Of a stretch of 64,000 nucleotides of DNA, positions 52,260-59,589 are shown one piece after another (within the stretch, counting starts at the first letter, position 1; every line of letters begins with the position of its first letter). The position numbers and the translations under genes are program-made. The notes below the pieces were generated by a model. The model was not told where the DNA came from and did not search any database. It worked only from the letters and a program-made list of their open reading frames with translations. The DNA comes from Edaphobacter sp. 4G125 (GTDB taxonomy: Bacteria; Acidobacteriota; Terriglobia; Terriglobales; Acidobacteriaceae), in the NCBI RefSeq assembly GCF_014274685.1, contig NZ_CP060393.1:806001-870000 (forward strand), in the 5' to 3' direction.

Positions 52260-53258
52260 ATGACTGCAACGATTCGTTTTGCAATCCTTGGCTTTGGGTT
52301 GCATGCCGTCCGCAGGCTACTTCCTGCATTTGCTCAGTCGGAGAAGACGCGCCTGGTCGGGATGTGGCGGCGCGATCAGAATGCAGCCCAGAAGAACTGC
52401 GCGGAATACAGCATTCCGTACTGCTTTGCCTCGGCGGAGGAGCTTTGTGCTTCGCCTGAAGTCGATGCGGTCTTTATTACCTCTCCGGATGCGATGCACT
52501 ATGCGGATACGTTGATGGTGATTCGTTCCGGCAAAGCCGTACTGTGCGAAAAGCCTGTTGCGATGAACGCGGCTCAAGCTCGCGAAATGGCCGAGGCCGC
52601 AAAGCAGGCTGGCATCCTCTATGGAGTCGCGCAGAACTTTCGCTACAACCGCAGCCTAGCCTGGATGCGTGAGCAGATCCAGATGGGGAAGATCGGTCAG
52701 CCGCAATTCGCACGCGCCGAGTTCGATTATCCTGCCGACCGTGCTCCTCGCAAGTGGATCAAGGACCCAAACCTCGCTTGCGGAGGGCCTATCGGCGATG
52801 TTGGCGTGCATTGCATCGATGCTCTCCGTTATATCCTGGGCCAGGACGTAGAGAGTGTAAGCACGTTGGCAACGAAATCTGCTACGGAAGACCAGGTGGA
52901 AGCAACAGCCATGTTGCAGATGCAGATGACTGGAGGTGTGCTGGCCAGTGTTGCCGTTAGCGCGCGAACTCCTTATCGCACCCTGGTTGAGATTACTGGA
53001 AGCGATGGTGTGCTGATCGCAGAGAATGGGCTTACAGTCGACCGACCCATCGAGATCGTATTGCGTCGGGCGGGTGAGACGGTAGAAACCATGACGATCT
53101 CCAACTCCGATGCGTACTCCCGTATGCTCGATAGCTTCGCGGGAGCAATGCGGGGAAGCGAACCTTTTGCTGCAACGGGAGAGGACGCCGTACACAATAT
53201 GTTGGCTCTCGATGCCGCCTTCCGTAGCTGGAAGACCGGTCAGCGCGAGTTTCTATAG
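52260..53258 (+). CDS. Gfo/Idh/MocA-family NAD(P)-dependent oxidoreductase
   Basis: A 332-aa protein; GGGGG is 6 bases before the ATG at 52260. The Rossmann motif is IRFAILGFGLHAVRRLLPAF, the family motif EKPVAMNAAQA carries the catalytic-site lysine, and GGGP-like CGGPIGDVGVHCIDALRY holds the conserved GVHxID. These enzymes oxidise or reduce sugars, inositols and related compounds. It has no metabolic neighbours, so the substrate is open. Confidence 0.9.
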   Translation: MTATIRFAILGFGLHAVRRLLPAFAQSEKTRLVGMWRRDQNAAQKNCAEYSIPYCFASAEELCASPEVDAVFITSPDAMHYADTLMVIRSGKAVLCEKPVAMNAAQAREMAEAAKQAGILYGVAQNFRYNRSLAWMREQIQMGKIGQPQFARAEFDYPADRAPRKWIKDPNLACGGPIGDVGVHCIDALRYILGQDVESVSTLATKSATEDQVEATAMLQMQMTGGVLASVAVSARTPYRTLVEITGSDGVLIAENGLTVDRPIEIVLRRAGETVETMTISNSDAYSRMLDSFAGAMRGSEPFAATGEDAVHNMLALDAAFRSWKTGQREFL

Positions 53259-53286
53259 AACGAGCTATTGTCCCTCTAAAACAGAG

Positions 53287-53335
53287 GTGTCATCCTGAGC
53301 GTAGCCGCAGAGTCTGCCTAACGGGGAGGATCTGC
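53287..53335 (-). repeat. Dispersed palindromic repeat, family B, copy 4 (inverted)
   Basis: GTGTCATCCTGAGCG is the reverse complement of the right end (CGCTCAGGATGACAC) of copy 3; AGGATCTGC at the other end matches the inverted GCAGATCCT start. Confidence 0.5.
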
Positions 53336-53375
53336 TTTCGCTATGAGCCTTCTATAAGAAAGGCAGAAGGATTCT

Positions 53376-54545
53376 CTAGTCGATCGCCGCAGCCAGCGCG
53401 CTGGTGCCTCCATGACGTTTAGAAGCAATGCTGCGCCGTGGAGCTCCGGTTGAAGGCATGTATTTCTTATAAACACTGATGTGGAAGCAAGCCTGCTGAA
53501 ACTCTTCTTCGACATCGATGCGTCCCTGTTGAATCAGCGGTAGAAGATAGCCGCGCAGCCATGCAATTTCTGTAAGCGAGAGTCCATGCTTGGCGATATC
53601 GACGGCCTGTCCAGTCAGATGAGGTGAGGCTGTTTCACCCTCAGCGGGAGCGGCGTTTCCGTTGGTGCGCATCAGCCGCTGTTGAAACTCGACTGTGCGA
53701 ACAGCGGAGTTGACCTGGAGTGGGGTGTGGAAGCGCGCGTAATGAGCCCGAGCCAGCGTCGACAGAAACTGTGCAGTCCACGGACGGCTATAACGGCGAT
53801 TCCCCGGTAGGCGATCATCCACCGTAAGGGCGTGGCTTACCGGAAGGCTTACCAGCAGGTGCTGCTCTCTCATTCGAACGAGATCATTGTCGTCCTGAAT
53901 TCTCTCCAGGCCATCGCGGTCGGCAACGACGTTCTGGCGGACCAGGATCTCTCGCGTTCCCTTCAGCGGCGGAGGAACCACCAGCCGTCCGCGCTTGTTG
54001 TACAGGGTAGGCAGGATGATCGGAGTGGAAACCTCATTCGCAACATTCTCTGAATCAGTCCCGGATGGCTGTTCGCTTGAAGCGGATTGGATCTCTTTGG
54101 GAGAATCCGCCGGTGCTGAATCCGGCGCGCTCTTTAGTGCTTTGGAAGACGAGGTCTTCGGCGTCTTCGCGTGGGCATTGGCAGCTGCTACGAAATCCTC
54201 CGAGGTGGCTTTGCGATGCCTCTTCGAAGTCTCGCGCGACGAGACAGTTCTGACCTCTGTTACGTGCTTGCCACGGTGTGATTTTACGGGTGTCCGCTCT
54301 ACTGCTTTTGCCTTATGGCGGTTATGCGCATTAACAGTTGTGGCTTTGACTTGCGGCTTTCGTCGCTTTGAGGATGCGCCTGTTGAAGTGGCAGAAGCAG
54401 TGGTTTTGCGGGCAGCATGATGCACCTTCCGCGTCGTGGCAGAGAGAGTCGCAGGCGTGAGGAGCAGCGATGCGACAGCCAACAGAACTGTAGTGAAGAC
54501 GTTCGAGCGCATCCTGAATACTGAGGACGCGGAACGCCAGAGCAT
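53376..54545 (-). CDS. Exported DUF5715/M15-peptidase-like protein
   Basis: A 389-aa protein; AAGG lies 6 bases before the ATG at 54545 (a second ATG at 54512 also gives a signal peptide, VFTTVLLAVASLLLTPATLSA). Residues 45-180 are basic, serine/threonine/alanine-rich and probably disordered. The C-terminal domain has the M15-like metal motif SPHLTGQAVDI (compare SxHxxGxAVD of VanY/DD-carboxypeptidases), an upstream NSAVRTVEFQQRL and a second histidine in CFHISVYKKY. This suggests a periplasmic peptidoglycan-directed zinc peptidase or a derivative of one. Activity is inferred. Confidence 0.72.
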   Translation of the reverse strand: MLWRSASSVFRMRSNVFTTVLLAVASLLLTPATLSATTRKVHHAARKTTASATSTGASSKRRKPQVKATTVNAHNRHKAKAVERTPVKSHRGKHVTEVRTVSSRETSKRHRKATSEDFVAAANAHAKTPKTSSSKALKSAPDSAPADSPKEIQSASSEQPSGTDSENVANEVSTPIILPTLYNKRGRLVVPPPLKGTREILVRQNVVADRDGLERIQDDNDLVRMREQHLLVSLPVSHALTVDDRLPGNRRYSRPWTAQFLSTLARAHYARFHTPLQVNSAVRTVEFQQRLMRTNGNAAPAEGETASPHLTGQAVDIAKHGLSLTEIAWLRGYLLPLIQQGRIDVEEEFQQACFHISVYKKYMPSTGAPRRSIASKRHGGTSALAAAID

Positions 54546-54714
54546 CTCCTACCTTATCGGGAACCCCTTCCGCACGTAAGTAATCAGGCGGGTTCCGTAT
54601 ACTCTTCGGTTAACCGAAGGTGCGCAGAGCGGTCTGGGTGTAAGCCGTGTTGCAGAGTCATCGGCCGACTGAAAATATTCTGATAATCCTTACTCCCCTG
54701 GCGTCTAATGCAGT

Positions 54715-54972
54715 ATGGGAGCAGTGGGGGCAGGTCGGAACAGCTGGGCCAGGAAAGCAGGTGGATGGGGTCTGCTTGTGGCAGGTGTGGCTGGGTGCAT
54801 CCTTCCTGTCATTCCTGGGATCCCTTTGCTGCTGGCGGGACTTATTATTCTCGCTCGCGATTATGCCTGGGCAAGGGCGGCACTTCGCAAGGTAAAACGT
54901 AAGGTCGTCTCAATGCGGCGCAGGACAAGAGTGAAACGAACCACGAATATGGTTGCGACGAAGGACATCTGA
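54715..54972 (+). CDS. Small PGPGW-family transmembrane protein
   Basis: An 85-aa protein with the family core KAGGWGLLVAGVAGCILPVI followed by PGIPLLLAGLIILA and a basic tail. PGPGW proteins are small two-helix membrane proteins of unknown function. The ATG at 54715 has no strong ribosome site. It is convergent with the CHAD gene, 12 bases apart. Confidence 0.75.
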   Translation: MGAVGAGRNSWARKAGGWGLLVAGVAGCILPVIPGIPLLLAGLIILARDYAWARAALRKVKRKVVSMRRRTRVKRTTNMVATKDI

Positions 54973-54984
54973 ATCGGAAGATCC

Positions 54985-55908
54985 TTAGGGAAGCATGCGG
55001 TGCAGATGCTCCTTGTAGGCTGCAAGCGCGGCATGGCTTCGGTTCGATAGCTCAGTGACTAGAGGCGAAGATGATCCAAGCTCCTTCTTCGCAATTTCTG
55101 CAAGGACTAGCCAGTCGTGCCAGTCGCCTCCGCTCTGTTGCAGGTCTTCGAAGGATTGGGCGAGCTGGCGTGTTGCACGAGCCTTCTTCGGAGCATTCTC
55201 TGCGAGGTAGCGCGTGAGTTTCGCTACTTTGCGAATGTCGTGCAGATGATCGGGTGCGTCTGCTTCTCCATCGCTGACTACTGGCAAGTTAGTGTGGAAC
55301 CAGTTCTTTGCAAGATTTTTGAGTTGAGCAGAGCTAAGCGAGAGAACCTCAGCAGACTTCAGAGCATCGAGCAGATCTTTCAAAAGAAGCGTTAGTTCAA
55401 GCTTTTCCTTCTGGAGTAGTCGGCGCAGCTTCGTTGCTGATCTTTTCCGATTCTTTTTGAGATTGGAGCGAAGGCTCTCGGAATCCTTTGTGATCTCTTG
55501 AGTTGGTTTCTCGTCTGCAATGGATTGGATGAGATCCATCTGGACGTCGAGGTCACGGACTTCGCCAGCGGCACGGCGAAGTTTTTTGAGGCTTCGCTTG
55601 GTTTTACGAGCCAGCTTTGCGTGGTCTGGAATACCGGGCAGGAGATCAAGCAGGGCAAGTTGTGCTTCGATGCGACGGGTGGTCGTGCGGAGACGGTGGA
55701 CATGCTTGGTATTCGGGTCAACCAGACAGAGGGTGATAGCGGCTCCGAGCGTGGTGATGTACTCACGAAGAGTCCGGATGGGGTGCGCGGAGGTGGAAGA
55801 GGCCGCCATAAGCTTTGGATGCCGGACTTGACAAGGGGCAGGGGAACGAGGGAGCGTGGAAGGAGTATATCGCTGTTCCATCTGTTCTAAATGGCGGTTG
55901 ATCGCCAT
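54985..55908 (-). CDS. CHAD-domain protein
   Basis: A 307-aa helical protein rich in lysine and arginine. HVHRLRTTTRRIEAQLALLD is the first conserved-histidine helix of CHAD, and later AKLTRYLAENAPKK and the C-terminal KEHLHRML repeat the pattern. CHAD domains bind inorganic polyphosphate through basic helices and often accompany polyphosphate granules or CYTH phosphatases. No CYTH domain is fused here. The start codon shares its base region with the divergent hypothetical gene upstream. Confidence 0.85.
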   Translation of the reverse strand: MAINRHLEQMEQRYTPSTLPRSPAPCQVRHPKLMAASSTSAHPIRTLREYITTLGAAITLCLVDPNTKHVHRLRTTTRRIEAQLALLDLLPGIPDHAKLARKTKRSLKKLRRAAGEVRDLDVQMDLIQSIADEKPTQEITKDSESLRSNLKKNRKRSATKLRRLLQKEKLELTLLLKDLLDALKSAEVLSLSSAQLKNLAKNWFHTNLPVVSDGEADAPDHLHDIRKVAKLTRYLAENAPKKARATRQLAQSFEDLQQSGGDWHDWLVLAEIAKKELGSSSPLVTELSNRSHAALAAYKEHLHRMLP

Positions 55909-55946
55909 TGTTTCTTTCCTGCCGGGGCCAAAGATCAGTTCAGATT

Positions 55947-56594
55947 ATGGAGTCGAGGTCGATGAGTCGAGGCCTTTCTTTATTCCTTCTTGCAAGTGTC
56001 GTTTTTTTGAGCCAGAGCCTTCCGGCACAGACCGCCCGGAAGACCAAGGCTGCTCCGGCCAAGCCGGGGGCGGCGGCGTGGACGCCAGAGGTGCAGCAGT
56101 ATCTCGGAGTTCAGCAGGGGAGCTTTACGATGGTGGGGCTGAACAAACTATCGAAGGCTCAGCTGGATGCGCTGGTGACGGCGGCGAAGAACAATGCCAC
56201 CGATCCGCGAAGGCATGTTTTGACTTGTGCGATTCTGCCGGCGGATGGGGCGCGAGTTTTTCTGACGGTTTCGGGGGATGATGCGTCGGGGCAGCGGGCG
56301 TCGGAGATTCGCCAGGCGCTGGGCGGGGTGAATGGGGTGCAGCTAGTGGATTCGGCGGCGAATGCGGACCGGACGCTGCACGTCGTGATTCAGGAGCAGA
56401 CGCTCGGGAAGAGGACGATCGGTTATACGGCCTCGTATGTGACCGGGACTCCTTGCACCGACGAGTTTCGCAAGGCGGATGCAGAGCTGAAGGGGCAGCT
56501 CGGAACCTATACCGATCCAAAGGGAACGGATCTGGCAAATGATCTGGCTCGGATGCTGGGGCAGGATCTTCGGGCGGCGAGAAGCGGACAGTAA
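55947..56594 (+). CDS. Exported hypothetical protein
   Basis: 215 residues from the ATG at 55947; an ATG at 55962 (MSRGLSLFLL) is nearly as good. The signal peptide LSLFLLASVVFLSQSLPAQT is clear. The mature part has no motif I recognise; a helix-rich opening (WTPEVQQYLG...LSKAQLDALVTAAKN) is followed by alternating strands (RTLHVVIQEQTLGKRTIGYT) that contain two cysteines (C in VLTCAIL and GTPCTDEF). High GC with a family A repeat directly after the stop codon. Function unknown. Confidence 0.7.
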   Translation: MESRSMSRGLSLFLLASVVFLSQSLPAQTARKTKAAPAKPGAAAWTPEVQQYLGVQQGSFTMVGLNKLSKAQLDALVTAAKNNATDPRRHVLTCAILPADGARVFLTVSGDDASGQRASEIRQALGGVNGVQLVDSAANADRTLHVVIQEQTLGKRTIGYTASYVTGTPCTDEFRKADAELKGQLGTYTDPKGTDLANDLARMLGQDLRAARSGQ

Positions 56595-56596
56595 GA

Positions 56597-56683
56597 CCCC
56601 CTCCCCCCATCAAATGGTGCAAAGTATTCGAAGCAAATCACTTAAGCCAGGACTTCGTTAACTCTTTCTGTTGCAATACTTTG
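56597..56683 (+). repeat. Dispersed intergenic repeat, family A, copy 2
   Basis: CCCCCTCCCCCC (56597-56608), GCAAAGTATTC (56619-56629) and ACTTCGTT (56652-56659) match copy 1. Here CAAAGTATT (56620-56628) also has an inverted partner, AATACTTTG (56675-56683), so the transcript could fold into a long hairpin. Confidence 0.6.
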
Positions 56684-56728
56684 TCCGTAAATTATTGTAA
56701 CAACGTGAGTTGCGGTAAAGAAATTCGA

Positions 56729-56771
56729 GGATTTCTCCACTGCGGCTTGTGGCCTTCGGTCGAAATGACAC
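56729..56771 (+). repeat. Divergent family B-like repeat
   Basis: GGATTTCTCCACTGCGGC...CCTTCGGTCGAAATGACAC keeps the GGATNNCTC start and ATGACAC end of family B but differs in the middle. Confidence 0.4.
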
Positions 56772-56972
56772 TTCTGAATAAGGCGGGCGCTACAGGCTGT
56801 GCAGTCATGGCGTGTTCAAGTCCACCTTCTTTTAATCATACAGAGTTCGGAGCATCGAATTGCAAATGGAAGTTGCTGGTGGGTCATGGTTTATCTGGGA
56901 ATAGGGCTTGACAGCTTTTTAGGCATGAAAGAAAGGGTTGTCAGGAGGAGGTGAGTGGAGCTATAGTCGTTC

Positions 56973-56993
56973 ATCGATATATCGATCATCGAT
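56973..56993. promoter_or_regulatory. Likely PadR operator
   Basis: ATCGATATATCGAT (56973-56986) is a perfect 14-bp palindrome followed at once by a further ATCGAT (56988-56993), with another ATCGAT near 57010. It lies 44 bases before the padR start codon, as expected for an autoregulatory site. Confidence 0.55.
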
Positions 56994-57029
56994 TTATATT
57001 CACAAGACGATCGATACGAGAGTTGCGAT

Positions 57030-57368
57030 ATGCCCAAAAAGATTCTTGACCCTTTACCTTCGGCGGCTTTTCAGATCCTGCTGGCATTAGTGGATGGGGA
57101 TTCGCACGGCTATGGGATTATGCGTCATGTTGCGGAGCAGACGGCAGGGCGGATGCGGCTTGGTCCGGGTACTTTGTACAGCTCGATCCAGAGTTTGCTG
57201 GAGGCGGGATGCATTGAGGAGATCGAGCGCGAGAGTGCGGACCGGCGGCGTTGTTATCGGCTGACTTTGGCGGGGCGGCGATGCGTTCGCGACGAGGTGG
57301 AGCGGCTGGAGGAACTGGTGCGGGTGGCGCGGTCGAAGAAGAAGCTTCTGGAGGGTGAGTATGTCTGA
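57030..57368 (+). CDS. PadR-family transcriptional regulator
   Basis: A 112-aa winged-helix repressor. PSAAFQILLALVDGDSHGYG is helix 1 with the HGYxI motif, LGPGTLYSSIQSLLEAG the recognition helix, and RRCYRLTLAGRR the wing. It has the short C-terminal helix of subfamily s2 for dimerisation. PadR proteins sense phenolics or drugs and repress nearby genes. The stop codon overlaps the next gene by 8 bases, so the two products are translationally coupled; in Acidobacteriota such PadR genes commonly precede ABC-type permease genes. Confidence 0.92.
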   Translation: MPKKILDPLPSAAFQILLALVDGDSHGYGIMRHVAEQTAGRMRLGPGTLYSSIQSLLEAGCIEEIERESADRRRCYRLTLAGRRCVRDEVERLEELVRVARSKKKLLEGEYV

Positions 57369-58050
57369 GCGAATCTATCGCGCGCTGCTACGTCTTTATC
57401 CCCGCCGGTTTCGCGCCCACTATGGCGAGGAGGCTCTGCAACTGTTTCGGGACAGGATGGAGGATGAGCGAGGATGGCTGCGACGCTCGCGGCTGTGGCT
57501 CGATCTGCTGCTGGATCTGGGAGCAATCCGGATTCGTGGGTATCGTGAGGCGACGGTGGTGGGCGCAGTGACTGTGGCGAAGCCGGGCGCGGGGATTCCT
57601 TCGTTTGCGAGCCTGGAGGTGCGGGCGCTGGAGACTCGTTTTCTGATTTGGGGCGGATTTCTGTCGGTGGTGTTCTGCGGGGCGGTTCTGTTTGCGCTAC
57701 AGCATGGAGGAGGCCGACTGCCGCTGATGCATGCGATGGTCAACTCAAATGCTCCGGTGATCAAGGCGAAGGAAGTTCCGAAGATTACGTTCAGCTACGA
57801 ACCTGCGGATGCCACCGGAGGCTCGATGGTGCGGCTGCATACGGTGGTGAAGGCCAACGGAGATGGTCCAGTGCCGACGGGGAAGGTGAACTTCCTGCAC
57901 GGCTGGAATATCTTTGTGGACGGAAAGCTGGTGGATGGGACGGTCACGGTGGTTGCGAAGGTGCCCAGAGGGAAGAGGCTTCCCCTGAATGCACTTTATA
58001 CCGGAGATATGAATTATGGCTCGGTGAGTTCGGTGGAGAAGGCGCAGTGA
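57361..58050 (+). CDS. Membrane protein with permease-prefix-like N-terminus and Ig-like periplasmic domain
   Basis: A 229-aa protein; GGAGG is 6 bases before the ATG at 57361. The N-terminus MSERIYRALLRLYPRRFRAH matches the cytoplasmic prefix seen in large ADOP-type Acidobacterial permeases. One membrane helix follows (about 98-115, FLSVVFCGAVLFAL), then a C-terminal Ig-like region (KITFSYEPADATGG...GKVNFLHGW...ALYTGDMNYGSVSS). There is no FtsX permease domain, so this looks like a short derivative. It is translationally coupled to PadR and is presumably the regulated gene. Function unknown. Confidence 0.7.
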   Translation: MSERIYRALLRLYPRRFRAHYGEEALQLFRDRMEDERGWLRRSRLWLDLLLDLGAIRIRGYREATVVGAVTVAKPGAGIPSFASLEVRALETRFLIWGGFLSVVFCGAVLFALQHGGGRLPLMHAMVNSNAPVIKAKEVPKITFSYEPADATGGSMVRLHTVVKANGDGPVPTGKVNFLHGWNIFVDGKLVDGTVTVVAKVPRGKRLPLNALYTGDMNYGSVSSVEKAQ

Positions 58051-58069
58051 GTTGTGTGAGTTGCTCCGA

Positions 58070-58148
58070 CTAAGGGCTTTCATCTCCGGCCCTTAGACTG
58101 CACTCAGGACAGAGCGGAACCCATTCATCGCTTTTCGCGATGAATGGG
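58070..58148. repeat. Paired hairpins between convergent genes
   Basis: CTAAGGGC/GCCCTTAG (58070-58077, 58089-58096) and CCCATTCATCGC/GCGATGAATGGG (58120-58131, 58137-58148) are perfect inverted repeats. The second resembles the GGGTGCCCCATTC-type dispersed repeat of Acidobacteriota. They probably terminate transcription from both sides. Confidence 0.5.
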
Positions 58149-58198
58149 GCACCCGATTCGTGATTGGATTCAATGTATGGCCCACCCGCCCAGATCCT

Positions 58199-59143
58199 CT
58201 AATAGAGCTGTTGAATTGAAACCTGTGATCCTAATTTTTTTCTCAGTATCAGAGAATTTTCTTTAGTGATGGGATCAAATTCATAGAGTCTCACAATATT
58301 TGTTTTTCTGCCTGTGACTAAAAGAGCAATCTTGTCGTGACGAAGATTCCATGCGAGACTTCCAGGTTGAATCGAATCAGTTGGCTCTAAGAAACTTGAT
58401 GACACTATTAGCGAGGAGTTGAACTTTTCGTCCATTATTTCGAGGCCAAGTTGTGACCAAAGCGCAATCTTGCCTTGTTCTCCAATCGCGAAAGAAGCAA
58501 TCTGTCGATCGGAGAAAAGTTGTTCAGATTGCCCTGTTGACAAGTTCAACCTTTGCAAATGACTGGCGAGGCCCATCGCTTCACGTGTTACTTTGAGGTA
58601 CAAAATTTGGTTGGCGCCAGTAATCGCCACAGGCCGAGTTACCCAATTCGGAAGCGTTTCCCATTCTGACAACTGTTTCCAGCCTAAAGTTTCGAGTGAT
58701 AACCCCCAGATGCTTGAAGCATGTAGGTCTTGCGAGAAAAGCGTCGCGAGTACAACTGTGCCGTTAGGTAAAACGGAAACATCAAGGACACTGCACTTCC
58801 CACTAACTGGATTTTTTACGATTGACTCGCGTCCTCGAAACGCTATTCTTAGGTTAAGTTTTGAAAGATCAGAAATATCAGTTTCTGGAAGGATGCTTGC
58901 GGTTATGATGCTAATCTTTTCATCCGTTGCGATAGTAAAGCACCGCATTCGATCTCTAGCACTATCACCGCACAAGCGAGAGAGAGAACTGCGCGGAGCA
59001 TCATAAACATATGCAGCATCGCTGCCCGGAGAATTTCCGAGAACATTTATGAGATAACGTCCAGTTCCGTGCGGTCGGTTGCAACCAAAAAAAAGCATAA
59101 AGAAACATGAGGCGACAGAGATAAGTATTCGTCGCCTCATCAT
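58199..59143 (-). CDS. Hypothetical lipoprotein, beta-propeller-like
   Basis: A 314-aa protein. SVASCFFMLFFGC is a lipoprotein signal with lipidated cysteine near residue 21. The rest consists of repeated strand pairs with loose similarity to WD40/TolB-like blades (CSVLDVSVLPNGTVVLATLF, IASFAIGEQGKIALWSQ, GSLAWNLRHDKIALLVTG), so a propeller is likely. No enzyme motif. The base composition is visibly AT-richer than the flanking genes. It is last in a run of three exported-protein genes and starts 10 bases after the stop of the small lipoprotein gene. Confidence 0.7.
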   Translation of the reverse strand: MMRRRILISVASCFFMLFFGCNRPHGTGRYLINVLGNSPGSDAAYVYDAPRSSLSRLCGDSARDRMRCFTIATDEKISIITASILPETDISDLSKLNLRIAFRGRESIVKNPVSGKCSVLDVSVLPNGTVVLATLFSQDLHASSIWGLSLETLGWKQLSEWETLPNWVTRPVAITGANQILYLKVTREAMGLASHLQRLNLSTGQSEQLFSDRQIASFAIGEQGKIALWSQLGLEIMDEKFNSSLIVSSSFLEPTDSIQPGSLAWNLRHDKIALLVTGRKTNIVRLYEFDPITKENSLILRKKLGSQVSIQQLY

Positions 59144-59153
59144 ATAGTTAATT

Positions 59154-59552
59154 TTAAAATTGGAAACAAATCGCAGTTATTATTCCCCCTCCGCCTGGAA
59201 CATAAAACGATCCTTGACCAACGGGACATTGTGGTATAGCCCTATTCCAAATAGTAATGACGTTCCATATTACATCAGTTTCAGCCTTTGGATTATCACT
59301 TAGGCCGCCTGATCCAGTTATTCCGTCAATGTGGGGAATGGTTCCAGTGTTACCAGCACCTACTGGGCCAGATATATCTCCACTATAGGAAACACCTGGA
59401 ACTGGAAACTGTGAATTGCCAATACCGCCGATTTGTTCCACGGTCTTTATTCTGACCCCCGTTGTGAAAGGCGGGTCCTCAAAACATCCGGTTGAGAACA
59501 GTAATGTAAATGACACGAATACAGTAGCAAATAAAACGTATCGTTTTCTCAT
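59154..59552 (-). CDS. Small hypothetical lipoprotein
   Basis: A 132-aa protein with lipobox LLFSTGC (lipidated cysteine near residue 23). The mature part is glycine-rich (GIGNSQFPVPGVSYSGDISG, then PVGAGNTGTI) with two further cysteines (PQCPVG and AICFQF) that could pair. No homology recognised. It sits between the NHL-repeat gene (37 bases) and the propeller-like lipoprotein gene (10 bases) and is probably co-expressed with them. Confidence 0.65.
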   Translation of the reverse strand: MRKRYVLFATVFVSFTLLFSTGCFEDPPFTTGVRIKTVEQIGGIGNSQFPVPGVSYSGDISGPVGAGNTGTIPHIDGITGSGGLSDNPKAETDVIWNVITIWNRAIPQCPVGQGSFYVPGGGGIITAICFQF

Positions 59553-59589
59553 GATGCCCCCTCCACCTGTTTTTTGATTCAGATATGAA

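Larger units (their letters stand above)
56595..57029. other. Repeat-containing intergenic region and padR promoter
   Basis: 435 bases with repeat family A copy 2 (56597-56683), a divergent family B element (56729-56771) and the ATCGAT palindrome cluster before padR (56972-57015). No gene seen. Confidence 0.5.
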
